A stretch of DNA of 18,256 nt from Spirochaetia bacterium (GCA_900769985.1 CAAGIS010000189.1:1-18256); one strand, 5' to 3'. Shown: positions 1 through 8,114, counted from the stretch's first letter. Translations and numbers: made by a program. The notes: generated from the letters alone by a model not told the origin.

Positions 1-2
1 CT

Positions 3-92
3 AATGAAAACCCTACAAAAAGACATGCAGAAATATCTGCTTCCCAAACGATTATCAATTTCTCAAAAAAGGACATTCAGGAAAGCAAATAA
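3..92 (+). other. Possible 3' end of an unrecognised ORF
   Basis: An open frame enters from the left edge and stops at TAA 90-92, giving a tail that ends in SKKDIQESK. It is too short to assign. It may be the end of a real gene cut by the window or chance coding next to the IS3 remnant. Confidence 0.2.
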
Positions 93-144
93 GTACTCTG
101 CAAATCAAAAAAACAGTTTTTAATTCTTAAGTTGATGATGTTAG

Positions 145-294
145 ATTCCGATAGATGACGTTGTAGCTGAAATTGCGCCATTTATTGAATATTACAACAA
201 TGAGAGATCGAAACAGTCTCTGGGCGGATTATCACCGGTGCAGTTTCGGAAACAGAATTCTAAAGGAATTTATCTGATGGTCATAAAAGATTGA
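145..294 (+). pseudogene. IS3-family transposase OrfB, C-terminal remnant
   Basis: The frame reads IEYYNNERSKQSLGGLSPVQF and stops at TGA 292-294. This is the typical end of the DDE integrase core of IS3-family OrfB transposases: a YYNNxRxxxxLGGLSPxxF block shortly before the stop. Upstream the same frame has several stops (121-123, 133-138, 142-144), and the DDE residues are absent, so only the last ~45 residues remain and the piece cannot be active. It lies just upstream of the truncated AraC-type gene and probably belongs to the element that cut it. The family call is good; the exact IS is unknown. Confidence 0.75.
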
Positions 295-419
295 CAGAAA
301 TCAGAGTATTTGCAATTATAAAATCTGTAACCATTCTGGAACAGAGAAAATCAATTCTGTCACTCAAACGGTTGCAGTAAAATGAATATGCTGTGTTACA
401 GCTGACTAAAAATAAAAAA

Positions 420-460
420 GTGTCACCAAATTGACACCAGTGACTTTTAAAACTGTCACC
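420..460. repeat. Probable right-end repeat region of the IS3 remnant
   Basis: GTGTCA (420-425) and TGACAC (432-437) form a 6-bp hairpin with a 6-nt loop. A related motif, CTGTCACC, recurs at 453-460 just before the reading frame of the AraC fragment resumes. IS3-type elements often end in TGACA-like termini, so the IS/gene junction is probably near 457. No left end is in the window, so this cannot be confirmed as a terminal inverted repeat. Confidence 0.35.
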
Positions 461-468
461 TTTTTTGG

Positions 469-1389
469 GTGCATATCAGAAAAAAAAAACTCGATTATCT
501 GCGCTACAGAAGGCTTGCGTTTGCGCTGAAGGAAATCCGCGACACGAAGCGTTCGATTCTTGACATTGCGCTTGAGTACGGTTTTTCTTCGCACGAGGCT
601 TTTACGCGCGCGTTCAAGGAAGCGTACTCGGTAAGCCCAAAAGACTATCGGAAAAATCCTGTTCCCGTGGTTCTGCGGACTCTGCTGCGCCCTTTCGACT
701 GTTATCTTTTGAGTACAGGAGAAAAAACTATGACGAAAACACATTCACAGGATTTGCAGGATTTACAAGGTTCGAAGGAGTTGCAGGGGTTGGAAAACAC
801 GCAGAATTCGGGCGATGTAAAGACTTATTTTGTAACTATTCCAGCACACAAATTCCTTCACATACGGAATTACGAAAGCATTGGCTACTTTGATTTTTGG
901 GAAAAGCAGTCGAAAATTCCCGGTCAGGACTGCCAGACGATTTGCGGAATTCTGGACAGCATTAAGGGAAAACTCGACGACGAGGGCGGAACGGAAAACG
1001 ACAGCGGAAGCGGTCAGCTTATGGCATTTTTGAACGCCCCGGAAGGACGGATTTGCAGCTGGGGAATTCCGCTTGCCGAATGTTACGGAGTGCGGCTTCC
1101 GGCAGACTGGAGCGGCACTGTTCCCGAACAGATGATTTTGTCCGACATTGCCGAGGGCGAATACATCGTCTTTGAACACGGTCCGTTCGACTTTGAAACG
1201 GAAAATCAGGCGGTAGAAGCAAAAATCGAAGCGGCGATGAAAAACTTTGACTGGTCAGAAACCGGCCGCGAACTCGACGCCACCCCGGGAAGGATTTTCT
1301 ACTTTTATCACGACACCAAGCGCTTCTGGAAGTACGTCCGCCCGGTGAAAAAGGTAAAAAATAATTGCCATTCTGTAGACCATCAATGA
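469..1389 (+). CDS. AraC-family regulator with GyrI-like effector domain, 5'-truncated
   Basis: The 306-residue frame begins inside the AraC DNA-binding domain. Residues 11-62 hold the helix linking the two HTH motifs (LRYRRLAFALKEIRD) and the whole second HTH (ILDIALEYGFSSHEAFTRAF). The first HTH is missing and an in-frame stop lies at 448-450. After a low-complexity linker (residues ~75-115, rich in L, Q, D), residues ~118-290 match the GyrI-like small-molecule binding fold seen C-terminal in the Rob/SoxS-like AraC group. The best available start, GTG 469, has no Shine-Dalgarno sequence; ATG 733 would give only the effector half. The IS3 remnant directly upstream probably removed the N-terminus, so DNA binding is likely impaired. 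The 3' end overlaps the convergent PcfJ-like gene by 7 bp. GC is visibly higher than in that neighbour. Confidence 0.75.
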   Translation: MHIRKKKLDYLRYRRLAFALKEIRDTKRSILDIALEYGFSSHEAFTRAFKEAYSVSPKDYRKNPVPVVLRTLLRPFDCYLLSTGEKTMTKTHSQDLQDLQGSKELQGLENTQNSGDVKTYFVTIPAHKFLHIRNYESIGYFDFWEKQSKIPGQDCQTICGILDSIKGKLDDEGGTENDSGSGQLMAFLNAPEGRICSWGIPLAECYGVRLPADWSGTVPEQMILSDIAEGEYIVFEHGPFDFETENQAVEAKIEAAMKNFDWSETGRELDATPGRIFYFYHDTKRFWKYVRPVKKVKNNCHSVDHQ

Positions 1390-3188
1390 ACAAGGGCGTG
1401 GCGGTCGTGCCATTTGTAGAGGACCTTTTGTTCTTCTTTTTCTGGCAATTCATTATGGTCGGTGCGTTCCTGACAGATTTTCTTGCCTTGCAGTTCGATG
1501 CAGATTTTGTATTTGTCGTCTTTTGCGGCATAAACAATCGTGCATTCTTTTTCTTTTACCCTGTCTGCATAGCTTGCCACGCAGTTGTGCAGGGCAGTGC
1601 CGATTTCGCAAAGCTGGTAGGAATTTTCGGGCAGGCAGAATTTGTAGCCGTCGATTTCGTCCTCAAGGCGCTTTTCTTCGTATGTGTATTTAAATGTGAC
1701 GTTCTTGTGTTCATACTGCCAGGAAATATTTGCAAGCGCATCGTGATTAAATTCCGTAAATCCGTCTTTTAAAATATCTTCTTTTAGCGAATCCGGGATA
1801 TGCTTAAAATATTTGCAGAACATATCAAGTGCGTCTGTCAGAGTATAGTTGTGTATGTTCATAAAGTTTATGTCCAAATCAAGTCCGGCTTCCTGAGCAT
1901 TTTCCTGAGCATAGCGGTTTGCATCTTTTAAAATTGAGTTCAGCGTATTTTTTTGTCCGCGCTTTTTTATGCTCCACCGGCAGAAAAAAGCAAGGGAAGT
2001 TGCATCGCAAGAATCAATTATCAGACAGTTGTCAGGGGCAGTCAGGACACGATTATAAAGATTCATATCTTTAAAGCCTGAATCTTTGAGCCTTACAAAA
2101 GTCAGCAGAACAGAAGGTCTTTCCATAAAACACTTGCGCAGAATTTTTGTATTCCTGATTTTGTATTTTCTGCAAAACCGCTTGAATATTTTTGAATCGC
2201 TCCTTTTATATTTAAAAATAACCGGCTGCTTTTGAAGTTCACTGTCTACAATTATTTCATAAAGCGCAGGCTCAAACGGAAGCATTGTAAGCCGATACAT
2301 TTCCAAAAGATACTGAACATCTTTTTTTGTTTTAAACGCATTCCGCCTGTCATCAAACGAAACGCCTGTAAACGATTCGGCAAGTTCCAGAAGTTTTTCA
2401 AACGCCGATTTAAGAACGCAAACAGGCAATTCTCTGCTTTCAGAATTGCATATATTAACAATTTTGTTATACAGTTCACCATCTGAGAGTTTTTTGTCTT
2501 TCAGAAATTTTTCTTTTTCAAGTGAATACGATCTGATTTCATACCAGCTGCCGTTCTTTTTTTTTATACAGTAATCTTTGCCTTGATAATCCGAAATTAA
2601 ATCTGCCTCGCCGTTTTTCATATCAAAAAACAGTTTTTTTTCTTCTGTCGCCGGAACTTCCCGGGAAATTTCTGTCTTTCGATTTTCACTGCGGATGAAT
2701 TTATAAAAGCTTATGGTCAATGTAAGGTTTTCTGTATCAACGCTAATTTTTGCTGAATGAATATCTTTTTCTACCCCATTTTTGTCTTTAAAATTCTCTT
2801 TGTTAAATATATGGCGTTTTTTTTGCCGGCGGTATTCAAGGAATTTTTGCATTTGGGAAGGACTGAAATCTTCAAGTTCCGGGTCTTTGAAATCTCCTGT
2901 CTGATAATCTTTGATAATAAAATCGCAGTCAGCTAAAAACGACATATCAGGTTCTATCGGAAATTCTACAAATTCAACAGCATAACCGCCAAGATTTTCT
3001 TCTGAAAAAATATTTTTATCGCCAGCATTTTCAGGAATAGAAATCCATTCTTTTTTATTTTCTGAATAATAAAGGTGTTCAGGATTAAAATCGTTTTTAA
3101 GGCGAACGGGGATTATAGTTTTAGGGTTTTCTGTCTGCAAAAATTTTTCTGATAAAAGCTCGCGGTAAAAATATGCAGTCTGAATCAT
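1383..3188 (-). CDS. PcfJ-like protein
   Basis: 601 residues. The C-terminal ~160 residues match the PcfJ-like domain named after a protein of the enterococcal conjugative plasmid pCF10; key stretches are LPENSYQLCEIGTALHNCV, the ASYADRV segment, and the late CIELQGKKICQ strand. The biochemical role of the family is not established. The first ~430 residues are charged, carry no motif I recognise, and lack a signal peptide or membrane segment, so the protein is likely cytoplasmic. ATG 3188 is preceded by GGAG at good spacing. No other conjugation gene is present here, so the plasmid link is only by family. A FliG-like gene lies 60 bp upstream on the same strand and could share a transcript. 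The domain call is firm; the function is unknown. Confidence 0.75.
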   Translation of the reverse strand: MIQTAYFYRELLSEKFLQTENPKTIIPVRLKNDFNPEHLYYSENKKEWISIPENAGDKNIFSEENLGGYAVEFVEFPIEPDMSFLADCDFIIKDYQTGDFKDPELEDFSPSQMQKFLEYRRQKKRHIFNKENFKDKNGVEKDIHSAKISVDTENLTLTISFYKFIRSENRKTEISREVPATEEKKLFFDMKNGEADLISDYQGKDYCIKKKNGSWYEIRSYSLEKEKFLKDKKLSDGELYNKIVNICNSESRELPVCVLKSAFEKLLELAESFTGVSFDDRRNAFKTKKDVQYLLEMYRLTMLPFEPALYEIIVDSELQKQPVIFKYKRSDSKIFKRFCRKYKIRNTKILRKCFMERPSVLLTFVRLKDSGFKDMNLYNRVLTAPDNCLIIDSCDATSLAFFCRWSIKKRGQKNTLNSILKDANRYAQENAQEAGLDLDINFMNIHNYTLTDALDMFCKYFKHIPDSLKEDILKDGFTEFNHDALANISWQYEHKNVTFKYTYEEKRLEDEIDGYKFCLPENSYQLCEIGTALHNCVASYADRVKEKECTIVYAAKDDKYKICIELQGKKICQERTDHNELPEKEEQKVLYKWHDRHALVH

Positions 3189-3248
3189 AATTTCTCCTAT
3201 TAAAAAGTCAATGAGGAAATATCAATTTCCGACTATAAAAAGAAAACG

Positions 3249-3971
3249 TTATAAAATTAGAGAAATATTATTTTGTGGAATATTAATCTCGCCGGCATCG
3301 TTAAGGCGCTTGACAGTTTTCATAATTTTATCGCGTGCCGTCAGTACATCTGCCATTCGTACAGGACCCATATATTCCATATCTTCTCTAAGCATACCTG
3401 CGGCGCGCTTGGACATATTGCAGAAAAATTTATTTTGAACTTCATCGTCTGTCCCGCGAAGCGCTCTTGTAAGGTCCTGCGTATCAATTTCGTCAAGAAG
3501 TTTTTGAATTGACCAGTCATCAAAGTCCGCTAATTTTTCAAAAGTAAACAGGCTCTGCTCAAGGCTCAATGCAATAAGGGGGTCTTGTTCAAAAAGTACG
3601 TCTGTCTGGTACGAAAGTTCAGAAAGCTGATTTGTATTCAAACCTTCGGAAACTACATCGGTCAGCGCTTTTCCGTAAAAACCTGCCTGTTTTAAAACGT
3701 AGCTTGCCGCAGAAATTACGTCCGGGTCAGTTGCTTTTTTTGAAGAATGATTTTTGTACGCTTCCATAACCTTTGTTTTCATAGGTTCAGAAAGTTTTTC
3801 AAGCGTTTCGCCGGCTTTTTCTGCGCCCATATAGACAAGAAGTTTTGCAAAGGTATCTGCATAATTTGTGCTGATAAAATCAGAAAGGATTGAAGTTGTT
3901 TTTTTATGTACTGCGTTGAATTGTTCCTGTATTTCTGCTGTCATAAGTTTATTATCTTTCAGAAATCCCAT
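3249..3971 (-). CDS. FliG-like flagellar switch paralogue, short N-terminus
   Basis: FliG is the rotor protein linking the MS ring to the stator and the CheY-controlled switch. The C-terminal ~100 residues match FliG_C well: IQKLLDEIDTQDL, ALRGTDDE, NMSKRAAGMLREDMEYMGPVR and the KIMKTVKRLNDAGEI end. The preceding ~110 residues fit the middle armadillo region (FAKLLVYMGAEKAGETLEKL), although the usual EHPQ motif is not visible. ATG 3971 is chosen because AAGGAA lies 9 nt upstream, giving 240 residues; GTG 4058 would add 29 residues but has no clear RBS. Either form is shorter than usual FliG (~335-345 residues), and the FliF-binding N-domain is missing or unrecognisable. No flagellar genes surround it. 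It could be a specialised spirochaete FliG1-type paralogue or a decaying copy. Confidence 0.7.
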   Translation of the reverse strand: MGFLKDNKLMTAEIQEQFNAVHKKTTSILSDFISTNYADTFAKLLVYMGAEKAGETLEKLSEPMKTKVMEAYKNHSSKKATDPDVISAASYVLKQAGFYGKALTDVVSEGLNTNQLSELSYQTDVLFEQDPLIALSLEQSLFTFEKLADFDDWSIQKLLDEIDTQDLTRALRGTDDEVQNKFFCNMSKRAAGMLREDMEYMGPVRMADVLTARDKIMKTVKRLNDAGEINIPQNNISLIL

Positions 3972-4216
3972 ATTTTCAAGTTCCTTTATAAAAATATTCG
4001 GGAATTCTGCGACCAGATTACAAACAACCCGAATGCGAAGGGATATATGAATGTTCACGATATAATGGAGGCTTTGTTAAAATAATGGAATTTTCAATAG
4101 AAAAAACAAAATACGAATTGCGTTTTATCTTCCTGCAAATTCAACTTTGCGTGTGCTCCTCCACCCATATCGTCAGCAAGCCGTTTTCGCGTTTTTAGGC
4201 AAGAACTTTCCAAATC

Positions 4217-4645
4217 TCACTCAACCGGATATTTCATAACCAGCTTGTCGTGAGTTTCACTGTCGATAGCGCCGTATTTTAAAAAGCGGTCTGCCATAAT
4301 ATGAAGCATATCGGCACATTCATAAAACGCCGAGTCGTTATTCTGGTCGTATTCTTCAAGCTCCGTGATTGTGTTTTTCAATGCTTCCGGCAAAGCAGAA
4401 AAATCAAGTTCGATTTTATCGTTAATAAAGTTGTATTTTGAAGGAATCGTAAGCGCGGAATTTATCAAATCAAGCAGATTTACTTCCAAAGCCTCCGCGA
4501 TTTTTACAAGAGTATTCACCCGGCATTCCATCACATTCGTCGTGCCGTTGCAGATACTGCAAAGCGTCGTATAAGGAACGCAACTTTTCTTTGAAAGGCT
4601 GTAAACCGAAATTCCCTGCTCTTTTATATATTCCGAAAGATTCAT
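4217..4645 (-). CDS. XRE-type helix-turn-helix regulator
   Basis: 142 residues. Residues ~3-60 form a Cro/CI-type HTH (YIKEQGISVYSLSKKSCVPY, then ICNGTT, then LVKIAEALEV). The C-terminal ~75 residues are acidic and unassigned. ATG 4645 follows GGTGAT, which matches the 3' part of the anti-Shine-Dalgarno complement, with a 3-nt gap to the start codon. The promoter and start region lie inside a perfect 15-bp inverted repeat, a typical autorepression layout. No partner toxin gene is fused downstream on this strand; a broken RelE/ParE-type pair lies on the other side of the operator. The regulator call is firm; the target is unknown beyond probable self-control. Confidence 0.85.
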   Translation of the reverse strand: MNLSEYIKEQGISVYSLSKKSCVPYTTLCSICNGTTNVMECRVNTLVKIAEALEVNLLDLINSALTIPSKYNFINDKIELDFSALPEALKNTITELEEYDQNNDSAFYECADMLHIMADRFLKYGAIDSETHDKLVMKYPVE

Positions 4646-4689
4646 ACTATCACCGTTAACAGTATATAACGGTTAACGGTGATAGTCAA
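4646..4689 (-). promoter_or_regulatory. Promoter and palindromic operator of the XRE gene
   Basis: ACTATCACCGTTAAC (4646-4660) and GTTAACGGTGATAGT (4672-4686) are perfect 15-bp arms around an 11-nt centre. On the minus strand, TTGACT (4689-4684) and TATACT (4666-4661) are spaced by exactly 17 bp, so the promoter is embedded in the repeat. The predicted transcript start would be about 8-10 nt before the ATG, and the RBS-like GGTGAT lies in the downstream arm. Binding to the arms would cover the -35 edge and the start site. The regulator itself is the obvious candidate ligand (inference). Confidence 0.8.
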
Positions 4690-4805
4690 GAAAAGAAAAA
4701 CTGACTTCAAGCAGACAGAATTCAGCGCTTTCACTCAAAAAAACCGCCTTTTATCGAAAAAAGCAGAACTTTTGCAAAGCCATAAATTGCTTCTTGCCCG
4801 ACAAG

Positions 4806-4905
4806 TCTGAATATGATACAATAAAAAGACATAAAAGCTGGCAAATCCAAACTCGCAGGCGAAGTCTTTGAAAATTTAAAAAGGAAATATAACTGTGGAG
4901 AGTGA
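4806..4905 (+). pseudogene. Antitoxin C-terminal remnant
   Basis: Residues SEYDTIK (4806-4826) and, after a one-base frame change, DIKAGKSKLAGEVFENLKRK (from 4828) read like the end of a small RelB/Phd-type antitoxin, which often ends in an acidic helix plus a (P/L)AxEVFxxLRxKY tail. The frame closes at TGA 4903-4905, just inside the 5' end of the toxin frame. No intact N-terminus or start is visible upstream, so the antitoxin is lost or decayed. The assignment rests on the tail pattern and on the gene order. Confidence 0.45.
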
Positions 4906-5242
4906 AATACAGGAAATTATGGTTTCTCAGTTTGCAGAAGACGATTTGAATGAAATAATTGAATACCACTTTTCCATGTCCCAGAATTATGTCGAAAAAC
5001 CGATTTCTGAATTTAAAGAAAACATAATGTCGCTGAAAATCCACCCAAAAAGCGGAAGAATTATACCTGAACTGGAAAAACAGTGAATTTTGCAATATAG
5101 AGAGCTTATTCAGGGATATTACAGAATTATTTACGAAATCGATGACAATAAAATCATCGTTCACTCAATTGTAGATGGACGACGGAATTTTGAAGAAACG
5201 ATAATTTCAAAATTATCCCGCTATTACGGAAACAAAATCTGA
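4895..5242 (+). pseudogene. RelE/ParE-superfamily toxin with in-frame TGA
   Basis: The frame starts at GTG 4895 (AAGGAA upstream) or ATG 4919 (AGGA upstream) and reads like a ParE/RelE toxin: SQFAEDDLNEIIEY, KENIMSLKIHPKSGRIIPEL, then after TGA 5084-5086 it continues in the same frame with ILQYRELIQGYYRIIYEIDD and IVHSIVDGRRNFEE to TGA 5240-5242. The conserved C-terminal block (YRIIYEI, the V-x-DGRR strand) lies after the stop, so the 63-residue first part should be inactive. A single nonsense change explains the break; no frameshift is needed. Toxins of this family cleave ribosome-bound mRNA (RelE) or poison gyrase (ParE); which branch applies is not clear. Confidence 0.75.
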
Positions 5243-5281
5243 TAATTTTTCCGCACACACCCGAAAAAACGAGGACACGAT

Positions 5282-6100
5282 ATGAACGAAAGAAAAACCC
5301 TAAAAGAAATCTTTTCTGACACGCAAAAGATGTATTCCGAACATCAGGTTTTAGCCTGCGCCTGTGCTGAAACACGCAAAAACGAAAAACTCTACCCGGC
5401 GCAAGAAGAAATTTCATTTGAAAAAAACAGGTTTTCAGAAAGTGCCGATGTTTTTCTTTCTAAAAAGCGAACGTTGGAGGCGGCGGCAGACTATGCACGA
5501 AAGGGCATAAAAACCTGCGTGCTGAATTTTGCAAACAGTTTTTCTCCGGGCGGAGCCGTGTGTGTGGCAAGAACGCAGGAAGAATGTCTTTGCCGAAGTT
5601 CAACTTTGTACGATTCGCTTACAACCCAAACGATGATTGACAATTTTTACAACAAGCACTGTCAAGACGACAATCCGCTCGGAACGGACGACATAATTTT
5701 TTCTCCGGGCGTAAAGGTTTTTAAAACTGACGAAATTTACGCTGAACTGATGGACGAATCCGAATGGTTCGATGTTGACGTAATCACCTGCGCCGCTCCG
5801 TGCCTTTTTGAAGAGTCTGACACTCAGGAAATTTCGGACGACGAACTTTCTGCACTTTTAGAAAGCCGTTTCCACAAAATCGCCTCTGTGGCAGCCGCAA
5901 ACTGTGACGACGTTCTCATTCTCGGTGCATTCGGTTGCGGCGCATTCAGAAACCCGCCCGAACTGGTCGCCAGAACCGCCCGTAAAGTCCTGACCGAATA
6001 CGCCCATTCTTTTAAAACCGTAGAATTTGCCGTATGGTGCGCAGAATACGAAACAGAAAACTACAGGGCGTTCAAAAAAATTTTTCCGAGCGGTGATTAA
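5282..6100 (+). CDS. Microbial-type PARG macrodomain protein (TIGR02452-like)
   Basis: 272 residues, full length for the TIGR02452/microbial PARG group, which removes ADP-ribose from modified proteins. The N-terminal ~75 residues are helical (DTQKMY, RTLEAAADYARKG). The macrodomain follows: VLNFANSFSPGGAV at 80-93, TQEECLCRSSTLY at 98-110, and the late ILGAFGCGAFRNPP at 213-226. The family signature is GGG-x6-8-QEE; here the glycine run reads GGA (90-92), while Q99-E100-E101 are kept, so the tandem catalytic glutamates are present. GAGG lies before ATG 5282. The stop overlaps the stop of the convergent vWA gene within one TTAA. It may act on ADP-ribosylation linked to conflict systems or NAD metabolism; no ADP-ribosyltransferase is seen nearby. 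Confidence 0.8.
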   Translation: MNERKTLKEIFSDTQKMYSEHQVLACACAETRKNEKLYPAQEEISFEKNRFSESADVFLSKKRTLEAAADYARKGIKTCVLNFANSFSPGGAVCVARTQEECLCRSSTLYDSLTTQTMIDNFYNKHCQDDNPLGTDDIIFSPGVKVFKTDEIYAELMDESEWFDVDVITCAAPCLFEESDTQEISDDELSALLESRFHKIASVAAANCDDVLILGAFGCGAFRNPPELVARTARKVLTEYAHSFKTVEFAVWCAEYETENYRAFKKIFPSGD

Positions 6101-8088
6101 ATTAGCTGTTTGGAAACTATCTGCAAAATCTGTCCTGTCAGGCGATTTAAATCCTTGCATTGAACAAGATGAAAATGAGGATAGATTTTTTTCAAATTTT
6201 TATATGTTGAATAATCGCTATCGTCATCATCACATTCATCATCAAGGGCAACTGCAATTATGTTTGTTCCGCGGCTTATGATTTTCTTTGCGGCTTTTGC
6301 GGTATCTTTCATTGCCTCTTTTCCGTAATAACAGTCATAGCTATGTGATGGCAAACCATCTGAAAGAATAATAATCAGTTTATTGTCACAGTAGGTTTTC
6401 TTATTGATGTATCTTTCTGCCCAGTAAAGAGCAAGTCCGTCGCGATTATCACCAGTAGCATCAAGCTGCAAGAGGTTCAGTTTGTCGTCTGCTTTTGCAT
6501 TGAAATCGACCATAATATTTACATCAATTTCAGGATCTATGCCATGGGCGCGATGTTCGACTATAGCATGCTGAATTCCCTGCGTTTTTAAAACTTCATG
6601 CAATATGACACTTGAACACATCGCTGAATTTCTACGCTCTCCATCCATAGAACCCGAGCCGTCTATCAAAAGTAAGACCGACATATTCGGTATTTCATTT
6701 CCACATGTATTGCGAAACCAGATACGTTTTTTAAAGTCTCCCATCTTCTTGGAATCAATTCCTGCTCCAAAGAGAAATTTATTTTCTTTTACAAGAACAT
6801 GTACACGAAGCAGCTGCAGAAAGCGTGAATTATATGAATTGATACTCAGACGATATTCATTGTAAATGTTCTGATAATCCTGTCGGAGAGCCGGATTTAC
6901 TTTCAGATAATTTTCATTTATTTTGATATTCTTATGAACAGGCGTTGCTCCCACCCTGTTGCCGGAATATCCAGCACTGTAGCGAACGTTCACCCGCTTT
7001 TTGATTCCGTATCCACATTTGCTGACTTCATAACCTTTAACACAATATTCTTCTTTTTCAAAAGCCAGAACAAGACGTTCGATAAGTTTTTTAACATCTT
7101 TACCACCAAGATGATACGTTTCTCCTGTTCCGTCGAGATTTCTAAAAAGTCTTTTTGTAATTTCCTGAGACCGCCCTTTTCTTTCTTCTCCACCGATTGA
7201 TGCACCATGAGTTTCCTGCCCTGTAGCTTTTTGAGACAGAAGAGAGTCATTTGATTTTGCTTCATTATCTTTTGGAATAAGAGGCTTAATGATTTCAAAA
7301 ATCTGTTTACAATATTTATAGCGGTCATCAGGGTTACTTTGTGCTGAACCATCAAGAAAAAGCTGTTTTGTTTTTTCAACATATTCAGCAATTTCTGGCG
7401 AAGGAGCAGTGAAATTCAGAGGATACAAGAGAAAATCCACCATGTAATTAAGGTAATCCGTAAGAATCTGTGCCTTTTTTTGAATTTCAAGCAAATGCCC
7501 ATCTGTATTTTCAACGCCATAAAACGCACTGCCATCAGATTTTACAATCTCAAACATACTTTTCTTCTCACTCTCTCTACGTTTTTCAGACCCACTTATA
7601 GCAAAACGAATAAACGTCAGATAGATTCCGATATTGTCATACACTGAAATGCCAGCCGCTTCAACATAAGCATCTTCAATTATATTTGAAATACTAGAAA
7701 TAACTTTAAGTTCATTCTTATGAGTTTTCCCTTCTGTTTCAAAAAAATCAGGATCTTTAAATTGATTTCCGGGAAAATTCGAATACAAAATATGAAGACA
7801 CTCATGAATAGTAAGGGCACGGCTTACCATTTTAAGTGCATTCCAGCGAGAATAGGAAAAAAAATGCGGCAAAGAAAAATATATTTCAAAAAACCTCAGA
7901 CATTCATAATCATCGTAAATATCAAAACACGCAGGATCTATAACAATATTTTTACCGTCAGTGTATGAATTGTTTTCATTAAGAAAGAACAGCCTTATAT
8001 CATTATTGTTTGCAAACATACATGCAAAAGATTCTTCTATGATTCTGTTTTTTTCACATTGAAACTGACCAAGAATTTCTGCGCTCAT
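6097..8088 (-). CDS. vWA-domain protein with N-terminal HExxH segment (CobT-like)
   Basis: 663 residues, no signal peptide or membrane segment. Residues 90-103 contain HECLH (95-99) in an ALTIHECLHILY helix, followed by NIIEDAYVE (135-143), which fits a zincin-like site with a third acidic ligand. Residues ~275-325 are a polar linker. The C-terminal ~200 residues are a vWA domain with complete MIDAS: DGSGS at 476-480, T545 in DATGDNRDG, and D577 in IILSDGLPS. CobT-like and DUF2201-type proteins combine such parts and work with MoxR/CobS-type AAA+ ATPases. The ATPase gene lies 26 bp upstream on the same strand, so the two are likely an operon and a complex. GGAG precedes ATG 8088. A metal-chelatase role is unlikely without cobalamin genes; client remodelling or defence is more likely (inference). 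Confidence 0.85.
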   Translation of the reverse strand: MSAEILGQFQCEKNRIIEESFACMFANNNDIRLFFLNENNSYTDGKNIVIDPACFDIYDDYECLRFFEIYFSLPHFFSYSRWNALKMVSRALTIHECLHILYSNFPGNQFKDPDFFETEGKTHKNELKVISSISNIIEDAYVEAAGISVYDNIGIYLTFIRFAISGSEKRRESEKKSMFEIVKSDGSAFYGVENTDGHLLEIQKKAQILTDYLNYMVDFLLYPLNFTAPSPEIAEYVEKTKQLFLDGSAQSNPDDRYKYCKQIFEIIKPLIPKDNEAKSNDSLLSQKATGQETHGASIGGEERKGRSQEITKRLFRNLDGTGETYHLGGKDVKKLIERLVLAFEKEEYCVKGYEVSKCGYGIKKRVNVRYSAGYSGNRVGATPVHKNIKINENYLKVNPALRQDYQNIYNEYRLSINSYNSRFLQLLRVHVLVKENKFLFGAGIDSKKMGDFKKRIWFRNTCGNEIPNMSVLLLIDGSGSMDGERRNSAMCSSVILHEVLKTQGIQHAIVEHRAHGIDPEIDVNIMVDFNAKADDKLNLLQLDATGDNRDGLALYWAERYINKKTYCDNKLIIILSDGLPSHSYDCYYGKEAMKDTAKAAKKIISRGTNIIAVALDDECDDDDSDYSTYKNLKKIYPHFHLVQCKDLNRLTGQILQIVSKQLI

Positions 8089-8114
8089 ATCGATTTTAAC
8101 TCCTCAACAAATTC

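Noticed and set aside
1019..1537. 172-residue minus-strand ORF
   Set aside because: It lies antisense to the AraC/GyrI and PcfJ-like genes, has low-complexity, arginine- and serine-rich content and no family pattern. It is a shadow of the higher-GC coding frame.
1365..1772. 135-residue phenylalanine-rich plus-strand ORF
   Set aside because: Hydrophobic look arises from reading the PcfJ gene backwards; no RBS and no membrane-protein pattern beyond F runs.
4059..4216. Short minus-strand frame containing MGGGAHAKLNLQEDK
   Set aside because: Small, without a clear RBS or family match; it may be a remnant but cannot be supported.
5084..5086. TGA as a selenocysteine codon in the toxin
   Set aside because: RelE/ParE toxins have no selenocysteine members known to me, and I see no obvious stable hairpin right after the codon. 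A nonsense mutation is simpler.
4751..5164. 137-residue minus-strand ORF over the toxin region
   Set aside because: Antisense to the broken toxin and antitoxin frames, which have recognisable family motifs.
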